From [Clostridium] citroniae WAL-17108 (GTDB lineage: Bacteria; Bacillota; Clostridia; Lachnospirales; Lachnospiraceae), in the NCBI RefSeq assembly GCF_000233455.1, contig NZ_JH376424.1, forward strand, positions 233,019 through 297,018: a stretch of 64,000 nucleotides of DNA, given 5' to 3'. The position numbers and the translations under genes were made by a program. Shown piece after piece: positions 16,253 through 25,180 of this stretch. Position 1 is the stretch's first letter. Each line of letters starts with the position of its first letter. The notes under the pieces are model-generated. The model was given only the letters and a program-made list of their open reading frames with translations, searched no databases and was not told where the DNA came from.

Positions 16253-17346
16253 TCTTTATGTCCTCCTATGCAGTCAAATCCTTCTTTCATCTCGTCACTG
16301 CTCACGGTCCTGTCCACATAAGCATTCCCCATGGACCGGAGAAGAATGAACTTGACCACGCCGGCGTCCATCTTTTTATCACTTTTTGCAGCTGTGTGGA
16401 CCTCATCCCAGGTGAGCCCGTCCACGGTTACGGGAAGTCCGTAAGCATCAAAGACAGACCTCAGATCCCTAAACTCCTCCTCTGTAATCATTCCCCTTTT
16501 ATAGGAAATATATCCGGCTGCAATACATCCAAGGCCCACACAGTGGCCGTGAAGCATGGTAAAATCCTTTAACTTCTCAACCGCGTGGCCCAGGGTGTGG
16601 CCAAAGTTTAAAAGCGCCCGCTCTCCCTGCTCAGTGGGATCCATTTCCACCACCTGCTTTTTGATGCGGTTGCTCTCAAAGACCATTTTCTGGCACAGCG
16701 TCAAATCCCGGGCCCCGATTCCCTCCCGGTTGTCCTTAAGCCACTGGTAATACTCCTTATCCTTGATCAAACCATGTTTGATCACTTCCCCCATGCCTGA
16801 GGAAAACTGCTCATTGGACAGCGTCAGCAGGGTACTGAGGTTGGTGTACACAAAACGTGGCATATGGAATGCTCCCACCATGTTTTTGTAGGCGTCAAAA
16901 TCCACACCGGTCTTACCTCCGATGCTGGAATCCACCTGGGATAAAAGAGTTGTGGGAATTTGGAAAAATCCCACGCCTCTCAGGTAAGTGGCTGCAGCAA
17001 AACCGCACAGATCCCCAACCACACCGCCTCCCAGTGCGGCAAGCATATCCCTGCGGTCAAAATGTTCCAGGATCAGGTGCTCATACAGTCTCTTGACTGT
17101 ATCCAGGTTTTTATTTTCCTCACCGGCGGAAAACACATACACGGAGACCTTTTTGCAGCACTCTGAAAGGATGGCTGTCACCTCCTCCAGGTACAGCTTT
17201 GCCACATTGGAATCCGTCACAATACATATCTTATGGTCTTTCAGGGAAAGACCCATTGCCTCATCCTTTAGTCGTGAAAAGGATGTGTCCATCACAATGT
17301 CATAAATAGGCTGTCCATCCCTGCACACGTTCATTCTGTCTGCCAT
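16249..17346 (-). CDS. aroB: 3-dehydroquinate synthase
   Basis: Second step of the shikimate pathway, converting DAHP to 3-dehydroquinate with NAD and a divalent metal. The 365-residue protein shows LAALGGGVVGDLCGFAAATY, QVDSSIGGKTGVD, GEVIKHGLI and NFGHTLGHAVE, which include the metal-binding histidines. The ATG at 17346 (MADRMNV) follows AAAGGAGG; the frame is open for 32 codons more, up to the end of sepF, but lacks a ribosome site there. Translationally coupled to lspA. Confidence 0.96.
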   Translation of the reverse strand: MADRMNVCRDGQPIYDIVMDTSFSRLKDEAMGLSLKDHKICIVTDSNVAKLYLEEVTAILSECCKKVSVYVFSAGEENKNLDTVKRLYEHLILEHFDRRDMLAALGGGVVGDLCGFAAATYLRGVGFFQIPTTLLSQVDSSIGGKTGVDFDAYKNMVGAFHMPRFVYTNLSTLLTLSNEQFSSGMGEVIKHGLIKDKEYYQWLKDNREGIGARDLTLCQKMVFESNRIKKQVVEMDPTEQGERALLNFGHTLGHAVEKLKDFTMLHGHCVGLGCIAAGYISYKRGMITEEEFRDLRSVFDAYGLPVTVDGLTWDEVHTAAKSDKKMDAGVVKFILLRSMGNAYVDRTVSSDEMKEGFDCIGGHKE

Positions 17347-17441
17347 ACCAGTTTCCTCCTTTATGTACTTATAACAACAAATCGGCAGACGCTCGTGGTC
17401 TGCCGCATTCACTTCCATATCGTCTTTCTCATCCAAATGCA

Positions 17442-17951
17442 TTATAAACGGATATTGAGTCCTGACACATCCATTCCCATAGCGCCGCCTGCGGCCAGGA
17501 TGTCCTGGAAATCACCGGATAGTTCAACGGAATCAGGAGTTGCAATAAAGATATAGTTGGATATCTTCTGAAGATTACCGTTCATGGAATAGGTTGCCCC
17601 TGATGTAAAATCAATGATCCTCTGAGCTACCTCTGTATGTATACCCTCCATATTAAGTACCACTGCCTTGCCTGCCAGGAGATAATCACAGATGTCCCTG
17701 GAGTCCTCCATAGAGGTTGGCTTTATCATGGTTACTTCCATGCTGCGCCGCATGGGCACTACTTTGGGATTCGATCTTCCTAAAAATCTTGGCTTGTCCT
17801 GTTCTTCCTCATCTTCATATTCCGTACTTTTCTTTGTAAACAGCCCCTTGCGGGGAGCTTCCTCTTCAAAGTCATCGTCCAGGTAGTAATCATCATCTTC
17901 CTCTTCAGGACTTAATCTCATGGTATCCATTAACTTACCTAACAGACTCAT
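17442..17951 (-). CDS. sepF: Cell division protein SepF
   Basis: SepF bundles FtsZ and anchors the Z ring to the membrane in Gram-positives. The 169-residue protein has the N-terminal membrane-binding amphipathic helix (MSLLGKLMDTMRLS), an acidic linker, and a C-terminal domain with PTSMEDSRDICDYLLAGKAV and FTSGATYSMNGNLQKIS. The length and order match the family. It lies downstream of yggS, as in many Firmicutes. Confidence 0.95.
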   Translation of the reverse strand: MSLLGKLMDTMRLSPEEEDDDYYLDDDFEEEAPRKGLFTKKSTEYEDEEEQDKPRFLGRSNPKVVPMRRSMEVTMIKPTSMEDSRDICDYLLAGKAVVLNMEGIHTEVAQRIIDFTSGATYSMNGNLQKISNYIFIATPDSVELSGDFQDILAAGGAMGMDVSGLNIRL

Positions 17952-18037
17952 CTTACACTCTCCAATCTCTATATGAAGTGTCCCCTTAAGCGTGTCCAGA
18001 CACTGGTTCCAGCAATCAGCTCACTGGCGGAAACACC

Positions 18038-18718
18038 TTATCGTATACCGAAAATACCGGTACCGACCCTAACCATGGTTGCGCCTTCCTCAACAGCAAC
18101 CTCATAATCCCCAGTCATTCCCATTGAGAGCACACCCATAGTAACATTATCAATGTTTTTCCTACCTATGTCAACAGCAAATTCAAATAATTTTTTAAAA
18201 ATTCCACGATTTTCTTCTGGATTGTCTACAAATGGCGCAATTGTCATAAGTCCTTTTATGTGCACGTGGGGAAAATCCTTTATGGCCATGACGGCATCCT
18301 CAACTTCCTCCAGCATGAACCCGTATTTGCTCTCCTCCCTGGCCACATTGACCTCCAGAAGAATGTCCACATCCACCTCTTTTTTTGCTGCTTCCGCTTC
18401 AATCTGCCGGGCCAGGCGCAGGGAGTCCACGGAATGGATCATCACCGCGTTGCCGATCACCTGGCTGACCTTGTTGCGCTGAAGATGGCCGATCATATGC
18501 CAGCGGATGTCCTGGGGCAGTTCCGGCTTCTTGGCCAGGATCTCCTGGACCTTATTCTCTCCAAAGTCCCTGGTTCCTGCAGCATATGCCTCCTCCAGCA
18601 TGGGAACCGGTTTTGTCTTGCTCACGGCGATCAGAGTGACTTCCTCCGGTCTCCTGCCCGCCCTGATACATGCTGCATTGATGGTTTCCCTTACCTGATC
18701 CAGATTTTCTTTTATCAT
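18038..18718 (-). CDS. yggS: YggS-family pyridoxal-phosphate homeostasis protein
   Basis: A 226-residue PLP-binding TIM barrel with no known catalytic activity that keeps vitamin B6 and amino-acid pools balanced. Visible motifs: LIAVSKTKP (PLP lysine), DFGENKVQE, WHMIGHLQRNK, VNVAREESKYG and the phosphate-binding end GVLSMGMTGDYEVAVEEG. AAGGAGG precedes the ATG. It lies immediately upstream of sepF, the conserved division-cluster position. Confidence 0.94.
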   Translation of the reverse strand: MIKENLDQVRETINAACIRAGRRPEEVTLIAVSKTKPVPMLEEAYAAGTRDFGENKVQEILAKKPELPQDIRWHMIGHLQRNKVSQVIGNAVMIHSVDSLRLARQIEAEAAKKEVDVDILLEVNVAREESKYGFMLEEVEDAVMAIKDFPHVHIKGLMTIAPFVDNPEENRGIFKKLFEFAVDIGRKNIDNVTMGVLSMGMTGDYEVAVEEGATMVRVGTGIFGIR

Positions 18719-18750
18719 TTACTCGTTCCTCCTTGCCGGCCTTAGCCTTC

Positions 18751-20148
18751 TTATTGATACAGAAGCTGTCCCTCTTCCACCATGGAAGCATCCAGCACAA
18801 TATGGTCATAAACGGACAACCCATAGGTCATATTCCGCCTTATGGTATAAAATTCATTGTTGGAATCCAGTATATCAATTTGTTTGAAAATTGTATAGCC
18901 CTTATTTATGTTGTAAACACCTTTTAGGGAAGCCGTGCGCCCGATCTGATACCGTTCAGAGGACGATGGCTTGACAACGTAATCCCCGGCCTTGAATCCT
19001 TCCTCCTCATTCATATCCACATAGAAGAATTCATCATCTGAATAATAGATGGTGGTCGGCACAAACACAACAGAGGATCCGTTTTCCGTGTACACTTCCT
19101 TATTAAATCCGCTTTCTGAAGAATCGCCTCCCTGGGTCATATAATCTATGGGGATCAGGTAAAAGCTTTTTTCAGTCACAGCGCTGGCCGGTATCTTAAG
19201 GCCGTCCGTCTGTTCTGTCTTGATCTCAAAATCAATAAACCGGTCTGATATAAACTGTTCCATATATTTGGTGAAGTCCAGTTTGCCATAGGAGGCCCCG
19301 TCCTTACCGGTAAAGGTGGAATAGGAAGCCGGTGTGCTCATGGAGTAATCCCTGAAGATAACCCGCAAAGTGGTCTTATCCGAATATAGGGAAGCGTCCT
19401 CCTCTGTGAGGGGGAAAACAATGGACCAGTTCTCAGAGGTGATGATCTTATAGGCAGGGGAGCCGCTGTCAATAAGCTTTCCTGACTTATTAAGGGTCTT
19501 TACATAGGTATCCCTGTTAAAACTGGCCGCTTCGATATCAGCGGTGGTCACTGTCTCATAATTGTCAAAGCCATAAGACACAACCCCGGACACATCGGTC
19601 CGGACCTGTTCAAAGACTGCGCCGGACTCCTGAGCCAGCTTGTCCAGCTGATCCAGGGCGCTGAAACTGGAATATTCCATGACGGAAGCTTCCAGAGAAT
19701 ATCTTGCATCGTAAATGGAAGAAAAGTCCTGATCCCTGAAAGACAGTACAAAGGAAGTCAGCTGCTTTTTCAGGTCGGAAAGACTGTCATCAGACAGGGA
19801 ATTGCCGGCCTCCGCATTGTCCTTTAGCAGCTCTTCCAGACTTCCGGTTTCATCCAGGGAATAGATCCTGCTGCCCACCGATGCCCGCTTGCCTTCCCTG
19901 AGATAATAATTAATGTAGCCTGAACGGTCCGCATTCCTTACCTGCTCCTCCCTGAGAATCAGCCCTGTGTACATCCGGTTGCTGACAATGCCTCCGTCAA
20001 CTACTTCATAAAACTGGATTTTTTCTCTTTTCAGATATGTATATACACTGAACACCAGGTAGAGGAATATAATCGCAAAAATGATCATGCCCACATTGAT
20101 ATTCAGAGGCCGCTTGTAGCGGACAACCTTCTTGTTCTTCTTAGCCAT
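18751..20148 (-). CDS. HlyD-family membrane-fusion-like protein
   Basis: A 465-residue protein with a basic cytosolic start (MAKKNKKVVRYKRP), one membrane segment at about residues 17-37 and a large extracellular part. The pattern VDGGIVSNRMYTGLILREEQ followed by a helical hairpin region and a late beta-barrel segment resembles HlyD-type adaptor proteins. No ABC exporter partner is next to it. The start at 20148 is chosen because AAGGAG lies upstream and the open frame before it encodes nothing recognisable. Position in the sepF/yggS cluster suggests an envelope role, which is inference. Confidence 0.7.
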   Translation of the reverse strand: MAKKNKKVVRYKRPLNINVGMIIFAIIFLYLVFSVYTYLKREKIQFYEVVDGGIVSNRMYTGLILREEQVRNADRSGYINYYLREGKRASVGSRIYSLDETGSLEELLKDNAEAGNSLSDDSLSDLKKQLTSFVLSFRDQDFSSIYDARYSLEASVMEYSSFSALDQLDKLAQESGAVFEQVRTDVSGVVSYGFDNYETVTTADIEAASFNRDTYVKTLNKSGKLIDSGSPAYKIITSENWSIVFPLTEEDASLYSDKTTLRVIFRDYSMSTPASYSTFTGKDGASYGKLDFTKYMEQFISDRFIDFEIKTEQTDGLKIPASAVTEKSFYLIPIDYMTQGGDSSESGFNKEVYTENGSSVVFVPTTIYYSDDEFFYVDMNEEEGFKAGDYVVKPSSSERYQIGRTASLKGVYNINKGYTIFKQIDILDSNNEFYTIRRNMTYGLSVYDHIVLDASMVEEGQLLYQ

Positions 20149-20284
20149 GGAACAAGGCCACTCCTTTTCTGAATCAAAGAATAAAAAATAACAAACAACT
20201 GCCCGCCATACCAGGCATGTATGTCCCGGCACGGCAGGCAGCCCTATCACTCCTGTCACCTATCTTATCACAAAAAATGTATCA

Positions 20285-20704
20285 TTACAATGAAATAATC
20301 ACATCACCTTTGGCGCATTCCGGAAGCTCTTCTGCATCCAGGGAAATACTCAGTACGAAAGTTACATGATACTTTTCACCGATATTTTTCAATGTCATAT
20401 ATGTATCGGATATGTCAGCCCCCTCCAGGCATGACAGCTTTAAAAAGCTATCCAGGTACATGGTTTCCAAATCGTGATCTTGGGAAATGATACCGCAGAT
20501 AAAACCTAAAAATCCTTCATTGTTTGTAATTGGGAATTCATTGACATTAATGAGACGAATCTTATTATTTAACTCATACATATGCTGGGCACTTTTATCC
20601 AGATATACGACAGTGCCGTTGGCCCCCTTGATTGCTGCATTGGCCATATCTAACAGATGTTTGGTCTTGCCTTTACCCTTTTTTCCTGCAATAATCTGAA
20701 CCAT
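20285..20704 (-). CDS. Small P-loop protein of unknown function
   Basis: A 139-residue protein starting MVQIIAGKKGKGKTKHLLD, where GKKGKGKT is a Walker A-like loop. A plausible Walker B strand is TMYLDSFLKLS or TFVLSIS. Homologues in Clostridia are often auto-annotated as twitching-motility (PilT) proteins, which I do not accept: it is far too short and no pilus genes are near. It has a good promoter (20762-20790) and ribosome site (AAGGAGG). Function unknown. Confidence 0.75.
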   Translation of the reverse strand: MVQIIAGKKGKGKTKHLLDMANAAIKGANGTVVYLDKSAQHMYELNNKIRLINVNEFPITNNEGFLGFICGIISQDHDLETMYLDSFLKLSCLEGADISDTYMTLKNIGEKYHVTFVLSISLDAEELPECAKGDVIISL

Positions 20705-20761
20705 ACGAATCTCCTCCTTGAGTTATATATGTTGTATAAAAAATCAATTAAGATTACTCTA

Positions 20762-20790
20762 ATTATAGTATAACTTCATAGAAAGCGCAA
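20762..20790 (-). promoter_or_regulatory. Promoter of the P-loop protein and following genes
   Basis: Minus-strand TTGCGC (20785-20790), 17 bases, TATAAT (20762-20767), about 60 bases before the ATG at 20704. It starts just left of the stop of the upstream carboxypeptidase gene. Confidence 0.65.
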
Positions 20791-20793
20791 TCA

Positions 20794-21786
20794 CTATTTG
20801 ACGATTTTAGAAATTATATTTGCCATATTGTCATAAAGATGCGGACGGCTGTCCGCCTTCAATACAACCGATATATACTCCTTGTCAGAGTCATCCCGTG
20901 AAGCCATAATCAGGCAATACCCTGCCGCCTTGGTGGTGCCTGTTTTTCCCCCAAATACTTTGAGGCCGTCAGGCGTCTCCCTCTCGCCTGTCATGAACCA
21001 GTTTCCGCCCTTCCAGGTTTTTGTTACAGGCTCGCTGTTCTTATTGTGGTAATTGGCCGTATAGGCCGTAGTACCCACGATCTGGCGAAATGCAGGATAC
21101 TTCAGCGCCTCGTTGAAAATAAGATACAGATCGTATGCGGTCGTGTAATGATCCGGGTCATTCAGCCCGTGTGGATTGACAAAATGGGTGCCTGTGGCGC
21201 CAAGGCGCAGAGCCTCCTCATTCATCATGTCCGCAAAGGCATCGATACTTCCCGCAATATGGACTGCTATGGCTGCCCCCGCGTCATTTCCGGAGGGAAG
21301 CATAAGCCCATAGAGCAGCTGTTCCAATGTCAGGGTATCGCCCGGCTCTATACCGCACAGGGTGGCGCCGGATTCTGTGATCACGGCATCCTCCGTCACA
21401 TGGACGCGGGAATTCAGGTCACCTTCCTTGATTGCCACCAATGCTGTCATCACCTTGGTAACGCTGGCCGGATACAGCTTTTCAAATGCCTCTTTGCTGT
21501 ACAGGACTTCCCTGTCGCTGATATCGAACAGAGCCGCTGCCTCGGATGTGGCAAAATCAGCATCAAACCCGCTCTCGTCCGTAACCACGCACAGGTCGGA
21601 TGCAAACGCATCCGCAAAACGCGCGGGCGCCGCTCCCTCATCCAGGGCCGGAATACGCTCCTCCAGAACATAGGCATCTTCATATCCGGCAGAACATCCG
21701 CTTACACAGACAGATACACCTAAAAAAAGCGTACACAAAAGGGCAGATGCCCGTCTTCTGCCTTTTAATCTGCCCCAAACCGTCAT
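20794..21786 (-). CDS. D-alanyl-D-alanine carboxypeptidase (serine, PBP5/DacF-type), lipoprotein
   Basis: Trims the terminal D-Ala of peptidoglycan stem peptides. The 330-residue protein carries the three penicillin-binding motifs: SVTK in YPASVTKVMTA, SGN in LMLPSGNDAGAA and KTG in FGGKTGTTKAAGYC. The N-terminus has a basic start, a hydrophobic stretch and a lipobox ending VSGC, so it is probably a lipoprotein. I choose the ATG at 21786, which overlaps the mgsA stop (TAATG) and has GGGAGG upstream. It lacks the C-terminal membrane-binding helix region seen in PBP5. Confidence 0.92.
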   Translation of the reverse strand: MTVWGRLKGRRRASALLCTLFLGVSVCVSGCSAGYEDAYVLEERIPALDEGAAPARFADAFASDLCVVTDESGFDADFATSEAAALFDISDREVLYSKEAFEKLYPASVTKVMTALVAIKEGDLNSRVHVTEDAVITESGATLCGIEPGDTLTLEQLLYGLMLPSGNDAGAAIAVHIAGSIDAFADMMNEEALRLGATGTHFVNPHGLNDPDHYTTAYDLYLIFNEALKYPAFRQIVGTTAYTANYHNKNSEPVTKTWKGGNWFMTGERETPDGLKVFGGKTGTTKAAGYCLIMASRDDSDKEYISVVLKADSRPHLYDNMANIISKIVK

Positions 21787-22181
21787 TACCTGGCAACCTC
21801 CCGCCATTCCATGTCACCTCTGTCCAGAGCCTTGATCAAAAGCTCCGCGGATGCCAGGTTGGTGGCCAGGGGAATATTATAGATATCACACAGACGTACC
21901 ACATTGTTTACATCCGGCTCATGAGGTTTTGGATTGTTGGGATCCCTTAAAAAGATGACCAGATCCATCTCGTTGTGCTCAATCTGGGCAGCCATCTGCT
22001 GCATACCGCCTAAATGGCCGGCAAGATACTTGTGGATATTCAGATTGGCAACCTCCTCGATCAGTCTTCCCGTGGTGCCTGTGGCGTACAGGGTGTTCTT
22101 GCTGAGAATCCCCCTGTAGGCGATGCAGAAATTCTGCATCAGTTTCTTTTTTGCGTCATGTGCAATCAAACCAATTGTCAT
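21786..22181 (-). CDS. mgsA: Methylglyoxal synthase
   Basis: Converts dihydroxyacetone phosphate to methylglyoxal and phosphate, a bypass of lower glycolysis under phosphate limitation. The 131 residues include IGLIAHDAKK, ATGTTGRLIEE (phosphate loop), GHLGGMQQMAAQI and DLVIFLRDPNN, which contain the catalytic Asp and His of the family. Downstream of rodA and coupled to the carboxypeptidase gene by a one-base overlap. Confidence 0.96.
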   Translation of the reverse strand: MTIGLIAHDAKKKLMQNFCIAYRGILSKNTLYATGTTGRLIEEVANLNIHKYLAGHLGGMQQMAAQIEHNEMDLVIFLRDPNNPKPHEPDVNNVVRLCDIYNIPLATNLASAELLIKALDRGDMEWREVAR

Positions 22182-22201
22182 ATTATATAACCCTCCTTGG
22201 A

Positions 22202-23323
22202 TTAGAAATGTCTTGTCTCTCTTTGAAGTCCTACGTTCAGCACCAGCCCCATACCGATGAAGATACTGATCAGGGAACTGCTTCCAAAACTGATAAAAGG
22301 AAGCGGAAGCCCCGTGTTAGGGAAGATACCAGTGGCAACCGCAATGTTGGCAAATGCCTGGAACGCGATCAGCGTTGCCATGCCCACACACAGAAGCCTG
22401 CCGGATAGATCCCTTGCCCGGCCAGCCAACATAAGACATTCATATACTATCAGTAAAAACAGTACGATCACTATCACACAGCCTATGAATCCCAACTCCT
22501 CACCTATTACGGCGAAAATGAAATCCGTCTGCTCTTCTGACAGGAAATTACCATTTTTTACAGAAGCAATCGTAGTATTAAACAGCCCCTTGCCTTTTAA
22601 CTGACCGGAGCCGATGGCAATAATGGAATTGTTCTGCTGGTAGCGGGCCTCACCATACTGATCCGGATAGAACCATGCCAGGATACGGCCTGCCTGATAT
22701 TCCTTAATAAAAGGGATCATTCCATGGAGCAGCAGGTAAATGAACGTAGCAACCATGGGAATGGTTACAGCAAGGGTTCCCATGATCCACTTATAACTGA
22801 TGCCGCTGGCAAATACAATTCCCAGTATCATCACCATGATCACAAGACAGGTAGACAGATTCGGCTGCTGAAATATGAGTGCTGCCGGAGCTGCGAACAG
22901 GACGGCAGCAATCACAACAGTACTGACCTGATTGATCTTTTCCTGATATTTCATGAAATACCAGGAAAAAGTCACAATCAGGCCAATCTTTACAAATTCC
23001 GATGGTTGTAACTGGCCGAGTACCGGCACTTCAATCCAGCGTTTTGCATTGTTGACTACTTTGCCCCATATCAGCACAGCCACCAGACTGGCGATACATA
23101 CGCCGTAAATAGCTATGCTGAAATTTAATATCTTATGGTAATCAATGAGTGACAACCCTATAGCCACTGCGAGTCCCACCAGGACCCCCATCAGCTGCTT
23201 GTTGACTGCGTCTGCGTCCAGATTAGTGGCACTTCTTATGACAAGTATGCCGATGACGTTAAGCGCAATCATGTAAAATATCAGCCGAAAGTTAAAATGT
23301 CTAAAATCATAATCCAAAAACAT
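22202..23323 (-). CDS. rodA: SEDS peptidoglycan polymerase RodA
   Basis: A 373-residue integral membrane protein of the SEDS family with about ten membrane segments; it polymerises glycan strands for side-wall growth together with a class B PBP. Motifs seen: QPSEFVKIGLI, GSGQLKGKGLFN, EEQTDFIFAVIGEELGF and TGLPLPFISFGSSSL. RodA is preferred over FtsW/SpoVE because of its place in the mre/min cluster with PBP2. The ATG follows the minE stop directly (TAGATG). Confidence 0.93.
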   Translation of the reverse strand: MFLDYDFRHFNFRLIFYMIALNVIGILVIRSATNLDADAVNKQLMGVLVGLAVAIGLSLIDYHKILNFSIAIYGVCIASLVAVLIWGKVVNNAKRWIEVPVLGQLQPSEFVKIGLIVTFSWYFMKYQEKINQVSTVVIAAVLFAAPAALIFQQPNLSTCLVIMVMILGIVFASGISYKWIMGTLAVTIPMVATFIYLLLHGMIPFIKEYQAGRILAWFYPDQYGEARYQQNNSIIAIGSGQLKGKGLFNTTIASVKNGNFLSEEQTDFIFAVIGEELGFIGCVIVIVLFLLIVYECLMLAGRARDLSGRLLCVGMATLIAFQAFANIAVATGIFPNTGLPLPFISFGSSSLISIFIGMGLVLNVGLQRETRHF

Positions 23324-23629
23324 CTAATATAGCCCCTTATTCGATATGGAACGAATCGGTATGTTGGCATGAAGCACAGGCAGGGTCCGGCCGCTGCCGG
23401 AAAGAGGACTGTCTGTTTCCATCTGTATCTGGACGTTGTCCTTTTCTATCTCCATATATTTTGAAATGACGTGAATCACATCATTTTTTATCATCAGTAT
23501 CATCTCCGGTGAGCAGCCTGCCTTGTCGGATACCAGCAAAAGCTTAAGCCGCATCTTAGCTGTCTCTCCGGAACGCCGGGTGTGAAACCTTAAGAACCAT
23601 CTCACCTTGACACCATCCCTTCTAAGCAC
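23324..23629 (-). CDS. minE: Cell division topological specificity factor MinE
   Basis: MinE displaces MinC-MinD from the membrane and sets up division-site placement. The protein shows RLKLLLVSDKAGCSPEMILMIKNDVIHVISKYMEI and a C-terminal beta segment, matching MinE; the membrane-targeting N-terminus is longer than in E. coli (101 residues). The GTG at 23629 overlaps the minD stop by eight bases. An in-frame later start cannot be excluded. Confidence 0.9.
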   Translation of the reverse strand: MLRRDGVKVRWFLRFHTRRSGETAKMRLKLLLVSDKAGCSPEMILMIKNDVIHVISKYMEIEKDNVQIQMETDSPLSGSGRTLPVLHANIPIRSISNKGLY

Positions 23630-24413
23630 GCCTTAATATACTGCGCAGTCTGGCAAATATAGTCTCAGCCTGTCCGGGATTGGTCATAGGAACACTCTCT
23701 CCCAACAGCCTTCGGCAGATGTCCAGGTAAGCCTGTCCGGCCGAGGAGCCCATACCCACTAACGGTTCTCCCTGGTTGGTCGATACAACGATATTCTCGT
23801 CATCAGGAACTGCTCCGATAATGTTTACTGCCAGAATGTCCGTCACATCGCTAAGGGACATCATGTCCCCCCTCCGGACCATGTCAGACCGTATCCGGTT
23901 GACGATCAGATCCACTTCATCCAGCTCCGCATGTTCCAGAAGACCAATGATACGGTCTGCATCGCGGATCGCGGATACCTCGGGGGTGGTTACCACCAGG
24001 GCGCGGTCCGCGCCGGCGATGGCGTTGTAAAATCCCTGTTCGATACCGGCCGGACAATCAAGCAGTATGTAATCAAACTCTTCCCTCAGGTCGTCCACCA
24101 GCTTAATCATCTGCTCCGGGTTCACAGCAGTCTTATCCCTTGTCTGCGCAGATGGCAGCAAGTAAAGGTTTGGATATCTTTTGTCTCTTATCAGGGCCTG
24201 CTTCATACGGCAGTTGCCTTCCACCACGTCTACAAGATTGTAGACAATGCGGTTCTCCAGTCCCATGACCACATCCAGGTTGCGCAGGCCGATATCAGTA
24301 TCGATCAGCACTACACGTTTACCCAGTATAGCCAGTCCTGTTCCCACATTGGCAGAAGTAGTCGTTTTGCCTACCCCGCCTTTTCCAGAAGTAATCACAA
24401 TGACCTCACTCAT
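23622..24413 (-). CDS. minD: Septum site-determining ATPase MinD
   Basis: Deviant Walker A ATPase that recruits MinC to the membrane. The 263 residues begin MSEVIVITSGKGGVGKTTTSAN (residues 10-18 are the KGGVGKTT loop), with DTDIGLRNLD, LLDCPAGIEQGF and the C-terminal membrane-targeting helix region QAETIFARLRSILRR. Order minC-minD-minE as in other Clostridia. Confidence 0.97.
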   Translation of the reverse strand: MSEVIVITSGKGGVGKTTTSANVGTGLAILGKRVVLIDTDIGLRNLDVVMGLENRIVYNLVDVVEGNCRMKQALIRDKRYPNLYLLPSAQTRDKTAVNPEQMIKLVDDLREEFDYILLDCPAGIEQGFYNAIAGADRALVVTTPEVSAIRDADRIIGLLEHAELDEVDLIVNRIRSDMVRRGDMMSLSDVTDILAVNIIGAVPDDENIVVSTNQGEPLVGMGSSAGQAYLDICRRLLGESVPMTNPGQAETIFARLRSILRRA

Positions 24414-24490
24414 AATGAAATCCTCCTGAAAATTACTTTACCTTCCTATTGTACATTAAATTTCGTAAATTTACCAGTATTTTTTTGGCA

Positions 24491-25159
24491 TTAAGCAAAA
24501 TTTAACATATTGTTTAGGAATGTTTTTTTGAGCGGGCGAACCTGGATCTCTCCATTCTCCACAAAAGCAAGCATCGGTCCTCTTCCTAAACGCTTGTTCC
24601 GCTCATTGAAACGGCTGCTGATATCGCTGATGCGTATCTGCAGCGGCGCCATCTCAAAGGCCATGATCACGGCGTCCAGATTGCCCGCCACTCCGGCTGT
24701 CACGGTACCCCTTAGATCACCCAGGATAATGACATTGCCTTTGGCAGTCACCCGTGCCCCATGGTCCACATCGCCAATGATGATGATGCTGGCTTCTGAT
24801 TCCAGGCAGTCTCCCCTTCGCAGTGTTCCGCGGTAAAACTGCCCGGTCTGGGAGCTCAGCTCCATCAGCTTATCATTCAGTGCTTTCTCACAACGTTCAA
24901 TCCGCTCCGCATCCGTGTCCAGAAGACAGAGCACCTCGATCTGTGAGTTTCTCGTAATCGTATCAACAATCTCGAATTCCTCCGCCGCAGTAAGGATACG
25001 CCCTTCCAATGTAAGGGTCATCTGGACTGAACCCCAGAACCTGGCGCTTTCGCTGAATTTCTTCCCGATGGCTTCCACTAACTCGCCAAAGGGAAGGTCC
25101 GGGTCCAGGATCACGGTCATGCCCGCCTTACTGCTTTTGATTACTACCGCATTGTGCAT
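24491..25159 (-). CDS. minC: Septum site-determining protein MinC
   Basis: Inhibitor of FtsZ polymerisation. In the 222 residues the N-terminal FtsZ-binding domain (1-100) is followed by the right-handed beta-helix that dimerises and binds MinD (RRGDCLESEASIIIIGDVDHGARVTAKGNVIILGDLRG, then AGVAGNLDAVIMAFEMAPLQIRIS). Lies between PBP2 and minD. Confidence 0.95.
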   Translation of the reverse strand: MHNAVVIKSSKAGMTVILDPDLPFGELVEAIGKKFSESARFWGSVQMTLTLEGRILTAAEEFEIVDTITRNSQIEVLCLLDTDAERIERCEKALNDKLMELSSQTGQFYRGTLRRGDCLESEASIIIIGDVDHGARVTAKGNVIILGDLRGTVTAGVAGNLDAVIMAFEMAPLQIRISDISSRFNERNKRLGRGPMLAFVENGEIQVRPLKKTFLNNMLNFA

Positions 25160-25180
25160 ACAATCACCTCTTTTGCTGGT

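Noticed and set aside
20285..20704. PilT twitching-motility ATPase.
   Set aside because: It is 139 residues, has only a Walker A-like loop, and no pilus genes are near.
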